64,000 nucleotides of DNA, from NCBI GenBank assembly GCA_910577225.1, contig CAJTMV010000006.1:87583-151582 (forward strand), given 5' to 3'. Source of the stretch: an uncultured Eubacterium sp. (GTDB taxonomy: Bacteria > Bacillota > Clostridia > Lachnospirales > Lachnospiraceae). Below, piece after piece: positions 16,300 to 24,792 of this stretch. Positions within the stretch are counted from its first letter, which is position 1, and each line of letters starts with the position of its first letter. A program made the position numbers and the translations under genes. Under the pieces are notes generated by a model. It worked only from the letters and a program-made list of their open reading frames with translations. It had not been told where the DNA came from and ran no database searches.

Positions 16300-18123
16300 T
16301 CATTCGGCATCTTCGGTTACACAGGCCTGATAATTTTTTGCCTGTATACGATACAGTCTGGCATATTTTCCATTCTGCTCCATGAGCGCCCTGTGACTTC
16401 CCTGTTCCACAATCCGGCCGTTTTCCAGAAAAAACACGGTATCTGCGCCCTGCACCGAAGACAGTCTGTGTGAAATAAACAGCAGCGTCCGGTTCTCGCT
16501 ATACTGCAGTATATTTTTAAACAACTGATATTCTGCAATCGGATCAAGTGCACTGCCTGGTTCGTCAAAAATCGCAACCGGACAGTCTTTTGCAAAAGCA
16601 CGCGCTGCCAGCAGCTTCTGACTCTGCCCGCCCGAAAGCACGCGCCCCTCACTGGAAAACTCTCTGGTCAGCATGGTTTGTTCCTGTTTCTCCCAGGAAC
16701 GTATTTCCTGTTCCATGCCGGCCAGATCCAGTGCTTTCCATATCGTTTCCGCATCCTGCCGCGGCGTTCGATGCGCACCCATCAGAATATTTTCTGCAAC
16801 CGTGTCCGCAAAAATCTTACCGTCCTGAAATGCCGCGGTAAACAGACTGCGATACGCACGAAGGTTGTACTCCCGAATATCGGTCCCATTGACCAAAACG
16901 GCTCCCTGATCCGGATCATACAGACGCAGCAGCAGCCGGATCAGCGTACTTTTTCCCGAACCGTTAAATCCTACGATCGCGGCATGTTCACCCGCTTTTA
17001 ATTCCAGGCAGACATCCTTTAATACCTGCCGATCCTTACGGTAGCCAAACGATACGTGGGAAAAAGTAATTGTCTGAATCGGCAGCTGCGGGATTTTACC
17101 ATCCGCATCTTCCGGTACTCCCGGCTCATAATTTAAAAATCCTTCGATCTGAGTCATATAATAGCTGTTTTTCACATTTTCCACCGCAGCTTCGGCACTG
17201 TACAAAAAATTCCACGTATTACTGCGCATAAAATTTTGAAATACCGCCATTTCCGCAAACACCATCGTACCGCTGACAAGCGTACGGTAGCCTGCATACA
17301 GCAGCGAACCGTTGATCAGCAGCGTAAATGTAAAATACTGAAAACAGAAAAAATAAAAGATATTTTTAAGCGCATACCGTTCCGCCACTTTCTGTGTGGA
17401 CTGTACCGCCCCGTCGTACTTATGCCGCAGCAAAGAAAACACATTGCTCATGCGTATTTCCTTCGCATAATCCGCAAGATGTATCGTACGATTGACATAA
17501 TCTGCAATCCGCACAAATACCATTGTTTCCCGTTCTCTCTGAAACACGCGCCGGCTTAGGATCCCGTTAAATACAAAATTGCCCAGAACCGGAAGCAGGA
17601 TAAACAAAAGCGCAAACCGATCCTGCAGGAATATCAGATAAAATCCCACCAGCGCCATAAGAAACGATACTATCATATCACAAAATTCATGCAGCAGCCT
17701 GGGCGCCCGTGTCTTTGCCTCCCGAACAGCCATCATATACTGATTATAAAATTCACTGTTCTCATAACAGGCCAGATCTGCCTGACAGGCCTTTTGGTAT
17801 AACAGATCGTTCATTCCCTGATAAAACCGCTCATCCGATATCGGTCCCGCAATATATGTATAATACTGGGTATACAGATGCGTAAGCAGCAGCGGCACGA
17901 TCGCTGTCCACAGTATGATCATCACATTGTAAAACTCCATCTTTTGCTCCGCCAGACCAAGGATGATCTGTACAAATAACGCTCCATAAACCAGATATTC
18001 ATATAATGCGCAAAACCGTTCCGTAAATTCCAGCAAAATCCGTTTTTTATCAATCTGCCAGACAAGTTTTAACACAAACAGATGTGCATGAACAACCTGG
18101 CGAAAAGAATTGTCTGATTTCAT
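16300..18123 (-). CDS. ABC exporter subunit (fused TMD-NBD), partner A
   Basis: A 607-residue half-transporter beginning MKSDNSFRQVVHAHLFVLKL after a GGAAAGGGATC site. Membrane domain ~20-320; ATPase ~350-600 with Walker A (VGFNGSGKST), signature LSGGQSQK, Walker B IFDEPGSALDP and H-loop ISHRLS. Together with the downstream gene it forms a probable heterodimeric exporter; both ATPase sites retain the catalytic glutamate. Its promoter faces a 19-codon frame and a long inverted repeat on the other side (18.2-18.35 kb). Confidence 0.88.
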   Translation of the reverse strand: MKSDNSFRQVVHAHLFVLKLVWQIDKKRILLEFTERFCALYEYLVYGALFVQIILGLAEQKMEFYNVMIILWTAIVPLLLTHLYTQYYTYIAGPISDERFYQGMNDLLYQKACQADLACYENSEFYNQYMMAVREAKTRAPRLLHEFCDMIVSFLMALVGFYLIFLQDRFALLFILLPVLGNFVFNGILSRRVFQRERETMVFVRIADYVNRTIHLADYAKEIRMSNVFSLLRHKYDGAVQSTQKVAERYALKNIFYFFCFQYFTFTLLINGSLLYAGYRTLVSGTMVFAEMAVFQNFMRSNTWNFLYSAEAAVENVKNSYYMTQIEGFLNYEPGVPEDADGKIPQLPIQTITFSHVSFGYRKDRQVLKDVCLELKAGEHAAIVGFNGSGKSTLIRLLLRLYDPDQGAVLVNGTDIREYNLRAYRSLFTAAFQDGKIFADTVAENILMGAHRTPRQDAETIWKALDLAGMEQEIRSWEKQEQTMLTREFSSEGRVLSGGQSQKLLAARAFAKDCPVAIFDEPGSALDPIAEYQLFKNILQYSENRTLLFISHRLSSVQGADTVFFLENGRIVEQGSHRALMEQNGKYARLYRIQAKNYQACVTEDAE

Positions 18124-18203
18124 GTTTACGATCCCTTTCCTTTTTGTACCATTCGTATACGTTCACTATTCCCCGTTTTCTTCCATTAAAAACCTGTTTT
18201 AGG

Positions 18204-18256
18204 AAAGCATGTCTGAAAACAGCCGGTTTACAGACAACTATCTTCAGACACGCTTT
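18204..18256. repeat. 14-bp inverted repeat upstream of the ABC pair
   Basis: AAAGCATGTCTGAA (18204-18217) and TTCAGACACGCTTT (18243-18256) are inverted copies with one mismatch around a 25-base loop. It lies in the promoter gap of the ABC pair and just before a tiny plus-strand frame. It could be an operator, an attenuator stem or a small RNA hairpin. Confidence 0.6.
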
Positions 18257-18293
18257 GGGAAAGCGATATCATCATAACACAAAGGAAAGAAAC

Positions 18294-18353
18294 ATGGGAG
18301 TTTTGTCTGCAAATTCGGGGATTTTGTCTCTGAATTTTGTATTGCCTGCCTGA
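18294..18353 (+). CDS. Possible 19-residue peptide gene
   Basis: The frame encodes MGVLSANSGILSLNFVLPA with an AAAGGAAAG site 5-6 bases before ATG, better than chance for so short a frame. The peptide is neutral and hydrophobic, like short secreted signalling peptides, and lies between an exporter pair and a quorum-sensing kinase, both on the other strand. A strong hairpin follows. It could equally be fortuitous; no homologous family is known to me. Confidence 0.3.
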   Translation: MGVLSANSGILSLNFVLPA

Positions 18354-18361
18354 TTCACAGC

Positions 18362-18391
18362 AAAAAAGGTGTAATGTCTGTCATTACACCT
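18362..18391 (-). terminator. Terminator of the agrC transcript
   Basis: AGGTGTAATG pairs with CATTACACCT; on the minus strand six T residues follow. The stem overlaps the kinase stop codon. Confidence 0.88.
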
Positions 18392-19688
18392 GGTTTCCTT
18401 CATAAATTTCAATCAGCTGCGTAAAATACTGATCCGCATATTCCGTATCCATGACCACATTGTCATATTTTCCAATCAGAGATTTCATATTATAAAGACC
18501 GACGCCCCTGCGCTCTCCCTTGGATGTAATTCCCAGATTACCCAGTCTGCTATAATCCATCTCTTTTTTGATATAATTATTCCGGATAATTATCGTAACC
18601 CCCTGCGGCGTTTTAATCATGGCCAAATCCATACAGGGTTCCTCACATTCCTGACATGCTTCGATTGCATTATCCAGCAGTATACCGGCAATTCTTACCA
18701 GATCAAGACTATCCATATTTATTTTTTCAATGCGCTCTGTTATTTCCAGACTGACTTTGATATGCATCTCCAAAGCATAGTTTATTTTGACGGCTGTCAG
18801 TCCTTTTAGCTCAACCAGGTCCAGCCTGTTCAGCCTGCTTATCACATCTTTTTCTTTGTTTAACAAAGCGCTTACCGGAAAAATATGTTTCTCATAATAT
18901 GTTTTCAGTCCTTCGATATCGTTATCCGTCAGATAGACAGCCATACTGGCCATTATATTGGCATAATCATGCCGGAATACCCGAATATTCTGATATAACT
19001 CTTCAATCTGAGACATATATTCCTGCAAATTATCATAAGAATTTTGTTTCATCGTGATTTTGGCATTTATTTCGTATTCTCTGATAATCATCGTAACCAT
19101 AACAAACGTCAGCGCAAAATAAGCGACATATAAACCAATACTAACAGCCAGCAGCTGCGGCGGAGAACCCGCCTGATTGGTTATGGTTATATGAATCGCA
19201 AAAACAATCATGCATAATAACAAGTCGGTTCCTACCACTGCGGCAATCTTAGGTGACAGAAACAGAATTTGTTTCTTTTTTATTTCCCTTGCTTTTTTTG
19301 ATATCCATCCGCATATGATGAAAATTACGGGAAACTCCATTATCGAATAACAAAAATAAGTTATCCAGAGGTCAGCCGGTTCAATTCCCGCCAGTTTCCA
19401 GAAAAAATGAGATACGTTATCCACAATTACAACTAACATATAAGAAAACAACAACAGGAAAATATTCCACAGTACATCTTCTTTTTTTAACCAGTAAATA
19501 TAACATATCAGTGTCAGGAACATCGGTAACACGAACAAAGCGCCTGTTATCTCATCAATAACTATCATATAAAATGCCATAATTGCCGCAATAATAAGGT
19601 TATTCATAATTGTCAGTTTAAATGTCAGACACCTGTTAAAAATTAACAAATACGCAAATATACTCATACCTATAATCATTATATCCAT
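18384..19688 (-). CDS. agrC: AgrC-like sensor histidine kinase (GHKL)
   Basis: A 434-residue kinase. Residues 1-205 contain six hydrophobic segments, the usual AgrC peptide-sensing domain. The histidine region is ~245-255 (FRHDYANIMASM, His in RHDYAN), and the ATPase has the N-box LLDNAIEACQ and a G-box GVGLYNMKSL typical of the HPK10/GHKL group. It should sense the cyclic peptide made from the agrD-like gene just upstream and phosphorylate the LytTR regulator. Order on the minus strand is agrA, agrD, agrC. Gene name is by family and context. Confidence 0.85.
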   Translation of the reverse strand: MDIMIIGMSIFAYLLIFNRCLTFKLTIMNNLIIAAIMAFYMIVIDEITGALFVLPMFLTLICYIYWLKKEDVLWNIFLLLFSYMLVVIVDNVSHFFWKLAGIEPADLWITYFCYSIMEFPVIFIICGWISKKAREIKKKQILFLSPKIAAVVGTDLLLCMIVFAIHITITNQAGSPPQLLAVSIGLYVAYFALTFVMVTMIIREYEINAKITMKQNSYDNLQEYMSQIEELYQNIRVFRHDYANIMASMAVYLTDNDIEGLKTYYEKHIFPVSALLNKEKDVISRLNRLDLVELKGLTAVKINYALEMHIKVSLEITERIEKINMDSLDLVRIAGILLDNAIEACQECEEPCMDLAMIKTPQGVTIIIRNNYIKKEMDYSRLGNLGITSKGERRGVGLYNMKSLIGKYDNVVMDTEYADQYFTQLIEIYEGNQV

Positions 19689-19957
19689 TTTCTATACTCC
19701 TGCTTATCATATAAATATCTTATCTTTTTATTTATTCTTATTTTAACAAAAATATCATCTTCGCAACTATCTGACTACATATAAATTCCAATAGATATAA
19801 AAATCTCCGGGCACACATAGTAATTACCAAAAATACACTGGAGGGAAATATTATTGATTATTTTTACTATATACACTCGAAGATTCAGGCAGTATGATTC
19901 ATTATTTATTTTTTAATATCCTAAGTTAACAACTACATCTGTCATATATGATTGCAG

Positions 19958-20125
19958 CTAACTATAATTTCCAGATTTTACCTCATTTATCCCATTTGAT
20001 TTTTTCATATTTTTCAATTCATCTGGGACTTTAATATCATACATTCCCATAAAAGTCGATTTCCCAACCCCATTCTTTCCTACTTCACATAAAATATTAA
20101 CGACCATTTTCTTTATCTTTTTCAT
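19958..20125 (-). CDS. agrD: AgrD-like autoinducer precursor with Ser/Thr in the ring position
   Basis: A 55-residue peptide gene between agrA and agrC, with an AGGAGAG site before ATG 20125. It has a basic amphipathic N-terminus (MKKIKKMVVNILCEVGKNGV), a core GKSTFMGMY (residues 21-29) and a tail DIKVPDELK. The tail matches the charged, proline-containing x-x-[KE]-x-P-x-x-L segment that follows the ring in clostridial AgrD peptides such as that of C. perfringens. No Cys lies in the core; Ser23 or Thr24 would have to close an ester lactone. Cys13 is in the leader helix. An unusually long polar tail (residues 39-55) follows. The assignment rests on position and pattern; processing by AgrB is inferred. 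Confidence 0.75.
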   Translation of the reverse strand: MKKIKKMVVNILCEVGKNGVGKSTFMGMYDIKVPDELKNMKKSNGINEVKSGNYS

Positions 20126-20304
20126 CTCATCTCTCCTGTAACAATTGTTTCTGATGAAATTACTCTACCATAAAACTTTCCTACTGACACATTTTTTCCT
20201 AAAAGTTCATTTTATTTCTTAAACGTATCTATCCGTTCTTATTCGTCCGAATCTGTAAGCATATTTATAGCTATTTACGTACAAAAGAAACTCAGAGCCA
20301 GTCG

Positions 20305-21036
20305 TTATATTTTCTTTTTTATCTGCCCGAGCATTCGATGCGAGATCGGACAGCGTTCCTGCGTTTTCATGATAATACATTTGTCCTCATAATTCACTTC
20401 CTGTATATTCGCTTTATTTACGAGATACGCTCTGTGGCATCGTATGAATTCTTCCCCCACTTCATTTTCTATTTCCTTCATCTTTCCGAAAAACTCAATA
20501 CTTTTATTTTTTGTATGTACGATAAGTTTATGTTCATTTGATGACGTCTCAAAAAAAATAATCTCCTGATATTCCAGTGTAATTCTTCGTCCGCCTCTGG
20601 TAATTGAAATCGTTTTCCCACTCCCGCGCGTAATTTTACTGTATTTTTGCATCACATGTTTCATACATTCACAGATTTGCCGCTGCATCTTCTGCGGATG
20701 ATCTTTGAGTATAAAATCCAGCGCTTCTACTTTATATTGAAAAGTTAAAAATGACATTTCTGAATGAGATGTAATAAACACAATAAACCCTCTGGGATCA
20801 TACTCCCGAATTCTGTCTGCAAGAACCAGGCCGTTCATATTTGTATTTAGTTCAATATCCAGAAAATAAAGTCCCATATTTTCAGAATTTCTGACTGCCT
20901 CCAAAATCTTTTCAGGATCTTCCGTCTCCATTCCAATCTTCATATCATATTCCTCAATCAGAATCGCTGATCGGATATATTGCGAAATGACCTTTCTTTG
21001 TTCCGGATGATCTTCACAAATATATACGTCTATCAT
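20305..21036 (-). CDS. agrA: AgrA-like LytTR response regulator
   Basis: A 243-residue regulator. Receiver domain ~1-125 with acidic pocket Glu8/Asp9 and the phosphoacceptor Asp in LYFLDIELN (~59); LytTR DNA-binding domain ~140-240 (ISITRGGRRITLEYQEIIFF, EEFIRCHRAYLVN). LytTR proteins bind pairs of 9-bp direct repeats about one extra turn apart, and such a pair lies just upstream (21053-21082). First gene of the minus-strand agr operon; its stop is 179 bases before agrD, in a gap where I see no other gene. Confidence 0.88.
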   Translation of the reverse strand: MIDVYICEDHPEQRKVISQYIRSAILIEEYDMKIGMETEDPEKILEAVRNSENMGLYFLDIELNTNMNGLVLADRIREYDPRGFIVFITSHSEMSFLTFQYKVEALDFILKDHPQKMQRQICECMKHVMQKYSKITRGSGKTISITRGGRRITLEYQEIIFFETSSNEHKLIVHTKNKSIEFFGKMKEIENEVGEEFIRCHRAYLVNKANIQEVNYEDKCIIMKTQERCPISHRMLGQIKKKI

Positions 21037-21052
21037 TGGTATGTCCGCTCCT

Positions 21053-21082
21053 TACGTTTACGTACTTTTTTACTACGTTTAA
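21053..21082 (+). promoter_or_regulatory. Direct-repeat LytTR (AgrA) binding site
   Basis: TACGTTTAC (21053-21061) and TACGTTTAA (21074-21082) are direct repeats separated by exactly 12 bases, the arrangement bound by AgrA-family LytTR regulators and close to their ACAGTTAAG-type consensus. The site lies in the divergent agrA/agrB promoter region, about 10 bases before the expected -35 of agrB; a TATACT -10 lies at 21114-21119 with a poor -35, as expected for an activator-dependent promoter. Confidence 0.75.
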
Positions 21083-21153
21083 GAAATTTTTCTAACTTTT
21101 CCTGATCTTGTCTTATACTAAAAATATACTTCACAGACAGGTGGATGAGCTCT

Positions 21154-21717
21154 ATGGAATCTTATTTTAAAAAAATCGTTGAAAAACTGACCGCATTTCC
21201 TGATCCGGAAAATCCATACGGTGAACTGGAAAAACTTCAGATGCTTTATGCCCTTGAAACAATCTCTTATAATTTGCTGACCGCTTTTGTTATTTTATTC
21301 ATACCTTTCCTGATTGATACTTTTCAGGAGACTTTACTTTTATTCTGCATATTTGGACTGCTTCGCATCATCGCCGGCGGTTTCCATTTTGATCATATTT
21401 TAAAATGTATTACTGCGACCTCCTTTATTATCATCACTGAAGGAAAAGCATCGCAGATCATTCAAATCAGCCTGCCGGTATGTCTGCTCCTTTGCTTAAT
21501 AACTAACCTGTTATTTTTTATACATATACCAAAAGGCACGGAAAATAATCCTTATTCAGAATCTTATAGTCAGCTTCAGACAAAACGACTGAGATTTCTT
21601 TCCGTATTTCTGACATTTTTCGCTGTATGTTTTGCCCAGCTAAGAACAATTGTGTTATTTGCAATGCTTACGGTCGCAATTTTTTTAGTTCCGGATCTCT
21701 ATCGAAGATTTCGTTAA
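21154..21717 (+). CDS. agrB: AgrB-like accessory peptidase/transporter
   Basis: A 187-residue membrane protein; ATG 21154 is favoured over 21145 since AGGTGG then sits 9 bases upstream. The catalytic pair of AgrB cysteine endopeptidases is present in LLRIIAGGFHFDHILKC: His in GGFH and Cys seven residues later. Four or more hydrophobic segments follow. AgrB cuts the AgrD tail and cyclises the ring. It is transcribed divergently from agrA-agrD-agrC, a layout different from the single agrBDCA operon of staphylococci. Confidence 0.88.
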   Translation: MESYFKKIVEKLTAFPDPENPYGELEKLQMLYALETISYNLLTAFVILFIPFLIDTFQETLLLFCIFGLLRIIAGGFHFDHILKCITATSFIIITEGKASQIIQISLPVCLLLCLITNLLFFIHIPKGTENNPYSESYSQLQTKRLRFLSVFLTFFAVCFAQLRTIVLFAMLTVAIFLVPDLYRRFR

Positions 21718-21719
21718 AC

Positions 21720-21851
21720 ATGGTTATCATATCTCTGACCGCGCTCCAAATTCTGTATATAATTACATTATTATCCTATTTTATCAGAAATACGCTTACT
21801 TTTCAATACCATACAGACTGTTTTTGTAATTATAAAGCAAATCTTTTGTAA
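21720..21851 (+). CDS. Hydrophobic 43-residue frame directly after agrB
   Basis: Begins 2 bases after the agrB stop: MVIISLTALQILYIITLLSY, then a polar end with two Cys (HTDCFCNYKANLL). It has the size and the place of a classic agrD, but the hydrophobic part is a plain membrane helix, the tail lacks acidic residues, no ribosome site is evident, and a much better agrD lies between agrA and agrC. It may be a small membrane protein, a second unusual precursor or non-coding. Confidence 0.3.
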   Translation: MVIISLTALQILYIITLLSYFIRNTLTFQYHTDCFCNYKANLL

Positions 21852-22112
21852 CAGATTCTACAAAGTAAAGAAAACATATTTACCCTATCATCCAATCGCT
21901 TAGACATCTATATGATCAGATTACATAAATAAGCGCAAAAACAAAATCCATTCTCTCATCTCCGGTTGACAGCCGCTGCCAGAGTGGTTAAAATACAGAC
22001 AGCATATTTTGTAAAATAATTATACAATTTTCACAATAGCCTCATGCAACTTTTATCATCAGCATCCAGCGCAACAAGATCGCAAATCATAAGAAAGAAC
22101 AGGAGTCCGCAC

Positions 22113-23849
22113 ATGGCAAGAACCGTAGCAATTGGAGAACAGGATTTTCGTGAAATCGTGCAAAACAATTATTTTTACACGGATAAGACCTGCTTTATAA
22201 AAGAATGGTGGGAAAACGCAGACGCGGTAACTCTGATTACCCGGCCGCGCAGATTTGGCAAAACTCTGACCATGAGCATGTTGTATTATTTCTTTTCGGT
22301 CGACCAGTCAGAAAACCGCTTTTTGTTTGAAAACCTTCACATTTGGAACGAATCCAGATACCATGATCTGCAAGGCGCCTATCCGGTTATTTTTTTAAGT
22401 TTCGCAGATGTAAAATGCAACAGCTATGAAGATACTTATTATTCTATATGCAGAATTATCGCGCGGGAATACCGTAAGCATTTCTTTAAATTGAACGCAG
22501 ACTGTTTCATACCTTCTGACCGAAATCAGTTTTACCGGATTTTAAACGGTAATGCAAATGTCAGTGACATATGCTCATCAATCAATCAGCTCTGTGAATA
22601 TCTGTACCAATATTATAGAAAAAAAACCATTATATTACTGGATGAATACGACACGCCTATGCAGGAAGCCTATATAAACGGCTACTGGAACGAATTAACT
22701 GCTTTTATAAAAAGACTGTTTCATTCTACTTTTAAGACAAATCCTTATTTGGAACGCGGCCTGATGACAGGCATCACCCGTGTTAGCAAAGAATCTGTTT
22801 TTTCAGATTTAAATAATCTGGAAGTGGTAACAACTACATCTGAAAAATACAGATCCTGTTTTGGTTTCACACTGGAAGAAGTCACTGAGTCGTTACACGA
22901 ATTTCAACTACAGGATAAGAGTGCCGGAGTAAAACGCTGGTACGACGGTTTTCGTTTTGGCAGCTGCGATAACATCTTTAATCCGTGGTCTATCACTCAG
23001 TTCCTTGATAAAGGAAAATTTGCAGAATACTGGGCAAATACCAGTTCAAATAAATTAGTCGGAGAGCTGATACAAAAAGGCAGTCCGGATTTAAAAATCA
23101 TCATGGAAGATCTTTTAAACGGACATACTTTTCATACAACCATGGATGAACAGACCATATTCGATCAGCTGGATCAAAGCGATGAAGCCGTATGGAGTTT
23201 TCTCGTTGCAGGCGGATACTTAAAAATTGTCAAATGCCAGGAAACAAGCGGCGAATTTGGACTAACCTGTCTGCAATACGAGCTGGCCGTTACAAATCTC
23301 GAAACCATGTCCGTGTTCAGAAAAATGATATACGGGTGGTTCTCGAATAAATGCTACGGTTATCATAATTTTATCAAGGCACTGCTTATAAACGATCTTG
23401 AAAATATGAACACATTTATGAACCAGCTAACAGTCGCTGTCATCAGCAACTTTGATTCCGGAAGTAAATTATCCGGAAAAACAGAACCGGAACGGTTTTA
23501 TCATGGATTTGTTTTAGGAATGATGCTGGCTTTGGATCAAAGATATATCATAACTTCTAACCGGGAAAGCGGATTCGGAAGATACGACGTTTTGCTGGAA
23601 CCGCTCAATCGGGAAGACGACGGTATCATTTTTGAATTTAAAGTATGCGATCCCCGAAAAGAAAAGGACCTGGCATCCACTGCCAAAACCGCTATTCGGC
23701 AAATACTGGATCAACGATACGCTGCCAAACTGGAAGCAAACGGTATTTCCAAAGACAAAATCAGAATTTACGGATTTGCATTCGCGGGAAAGAACGTACG
23801 GATCGACGGCGGTTATATGTGCAGCATCGCCCTGCCTGAAAAGGAATAG
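22113..23849 (+). CDS. AAA-ATPase-like / PD-(D/E)XK nuclease superfamily protein
   Basis: A 578-residue protein starting at ATG 22113 (AGGAG site; the upstream in-frame extension has none). The N-terminal AAA-ATPase-like domain (PF09820 type) has a P-loop variant TRPRRFGKTLTMSM and Walker B IILLDEYDTPM. The C-terminal DUF1703-type domain contains the PD-(D/E)XK pattern GRYDVLLEP...IIFEFKV near residues 490-520. This two-domain family is abundant and often multicopy in gut Bacteroidetes and Lachnospiraceae; its function is unknown, with mobility or defence often suspected. It lies between agr and a second regulatory pair with no obvious operon partner. Confidence 0.9.
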   Translation: MARTVAIGEQDFREIVQNNYFYTDKTCFIKEWWENADAVTLITRPRRFGKTLTMSMLYYFFSVDQSENRFLFENLHIWNESRYHDLQGAYPVIFLSFADVKCNSYEDTYYSICRIIAREYRKHFFKLNADCFIPSDRNQFYRILNGNANVSDICSSINQLCEYLYQYYRKKTIILLDEYDTPMQEAYINGYWNELTAFIKRLFHSTFKTNPYLERGLMTGITRVSKESVFSDLNNLEVVTTTSEKYRSCFGFTLEEVTESLHEFQLQDKSAGVKRWYDGFRFGSCDNIFNPWSITQFLDKGKFAEYWANTSSNKLVGELIQKGSPDLKIIMEDLLNGHTFHTTMDEQTIFDQLDQSDEAVWSFLVAGGYLKIVKCQETSGEFGLTCLQYELAVTNLETMSVFRKMIYGWFSNKCYGYHNFIKALLINDLENMNTFMNQLTVAVISNFDSGSKLSGKTEPERFYHGFVLGMMLALDQRYIITSNRESGFGRYDVLLEPLNREDDGIIFEFKVCDPRKEKDLASTAKTAIRQILDQRYAAKLEANGISKDKIRIYGFAFAGKNVRIDGGYMCSIALPEKE

Positions 23850-23866
23850 ACTTTAGATCGGCTTTG

Positions 23867-23902
23867 TGATATATTTATTTGCAGATAATAACAGAAATGT
23901 TT
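23867..23902 (+). repeat. Direct repeat copy 1, upstream of the LytTR regulator gene
   Basis: An imperfect ~37-base repeat (begins TGATATATTTATTTGCAG, ends ACAGAAATGTTT) that recurs at 24675-24711 ahead of the kinase gene. It ends 24 bases before the regulator ATG. Duplicated promoter or regulator-binding region is the simplest reading. Confidence 0.6.
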
Positions 23903-23925
23903 TACAACAGGAAAGGAACCCAGCC

Positions 23926-24648
23926 ATGCTGCAAATCGCTGTCTGTGATGACGAACCTGCATCACTGCAAAAAATCGAAGCAGAAACGAAACAATGCCTC
24001 AGACAACAGAACATTTTTCCTCTGCTCTCTGTGTTTACAAACGGAGAGCAGCTACTTTTTGCACTGGAAGACGGCGCCTTTTTTGATTTGCTGCTTTTAG
24101 ATATCGAGATGCCGCAAATATCCGGAATGGAGCTTGCCAGACAGATTCATCAAAAACTGCCGGATGCACTGATCATTTTTGTTACCGCTCATTTTAAATA
24201 TGCGGTGGACGCCTATGAACTGGACATCTTTCGTTACATTCCCAAAAATCAGCTGTCCGACCGTCTGACCCATGCCGTCACAGATGCCGCCGCTGTGCTG
24301 GAAACACAATCCGCGCAGTCTTACCTGATCAGCAGCCAGAACCGCATGGAACGAATCCCTTTAAAAAATATTCTTTATATTTCCAGAGAAGGAAAAAACG
24401 GCGTATTTCATATACGTGGACAAAACGAAACTGTTCGCCTGCGTAAACCGTTGGCAGAAATCCATGCAGACCTGCCGAAAGACGAATTTGTATTTATCGA
24501 CCGTGGATATATTGTAAATCTGCGTCATATTTCCAGCATCGTACACTCAGACTGTATCCTGACCGATTCCAGCCGTCTGCCGGTTGCGCAAAGCAGACTT
24601 TCAGGGCTAAAACGCAGGCTGAATCTGTTCTGGAGTAGTAAAATCTAA
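23926..24648 (+). CDS. LytTR-family response regulator
   Basis: A 240-residue regulator; ATG 23926 has an AGGAAAGG site, and the receiver starts at once (MLQIAVCDDEPASLQ). Phosphoacceptor Asp in LLLLDIEMPQ (~57), then a LytTR domain ~135-238 (RIPLKNILYISREGKNG, FIDRGYIVNLRHISS). It pairs with the GHKL kinase downstream. Targets are unknown; the converging ABC-2 exporter operon is a candidate. Confidence 0.88.
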   Translation: MLQIAVCDDEPASLQKIEAETKQCLRQQNIFPLLSVFTNGEQLLFALEDGAFFDLLLLDIEMPQISGMELARQIHQKLPDALIIFVTAHFKYAVDAYELDIFRYIPKNQLSDRLTHAVTDAAAVLETQSAQSYLISSQNRMERIPLKNILYISREGKNGVFHIRGQNETVRLRKPLAEIHADLPKDEFVFIDRGYIVNLRHISSIVHSDCILTDSSRLPVAQSRLSGLKRRLNLFWSSKI

Positions 24649-24674
24649 GACTAACTAATTTTGCATCTTGTTTA

Positions 24675-24711
24675 TGATACATTTTATTTACAAATAGCAG
24701 CAGAAATGTTT
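24675..24711 (+). repeat. Direct repeat copy 2, upstream of the kinase gene
   Basis: Matches 23867-23902 (begins TGATACATTTTATTTACA, ends GCAGAAATGTTT), in the 144-base gap between regulator and kinase. The remainder of the gap shows no frame that would encode the kinase's missing membrane domain. Confidence 0.6.
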
Positions 24712-24792
24712 CGGTAACTGTTCCGAATCGTTCCATCACGGACACCCCTGCGTAAACCATACGTCCCCTTTTCATTTGGAGCTTTTGATATT

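Noticed and set aside
19853..19915. 20-codon TTG-started frame after a GGAGGG site near 19843
   Set aside because: Rare start, no family resemblance, and a good agrD lies on the other strand close by.
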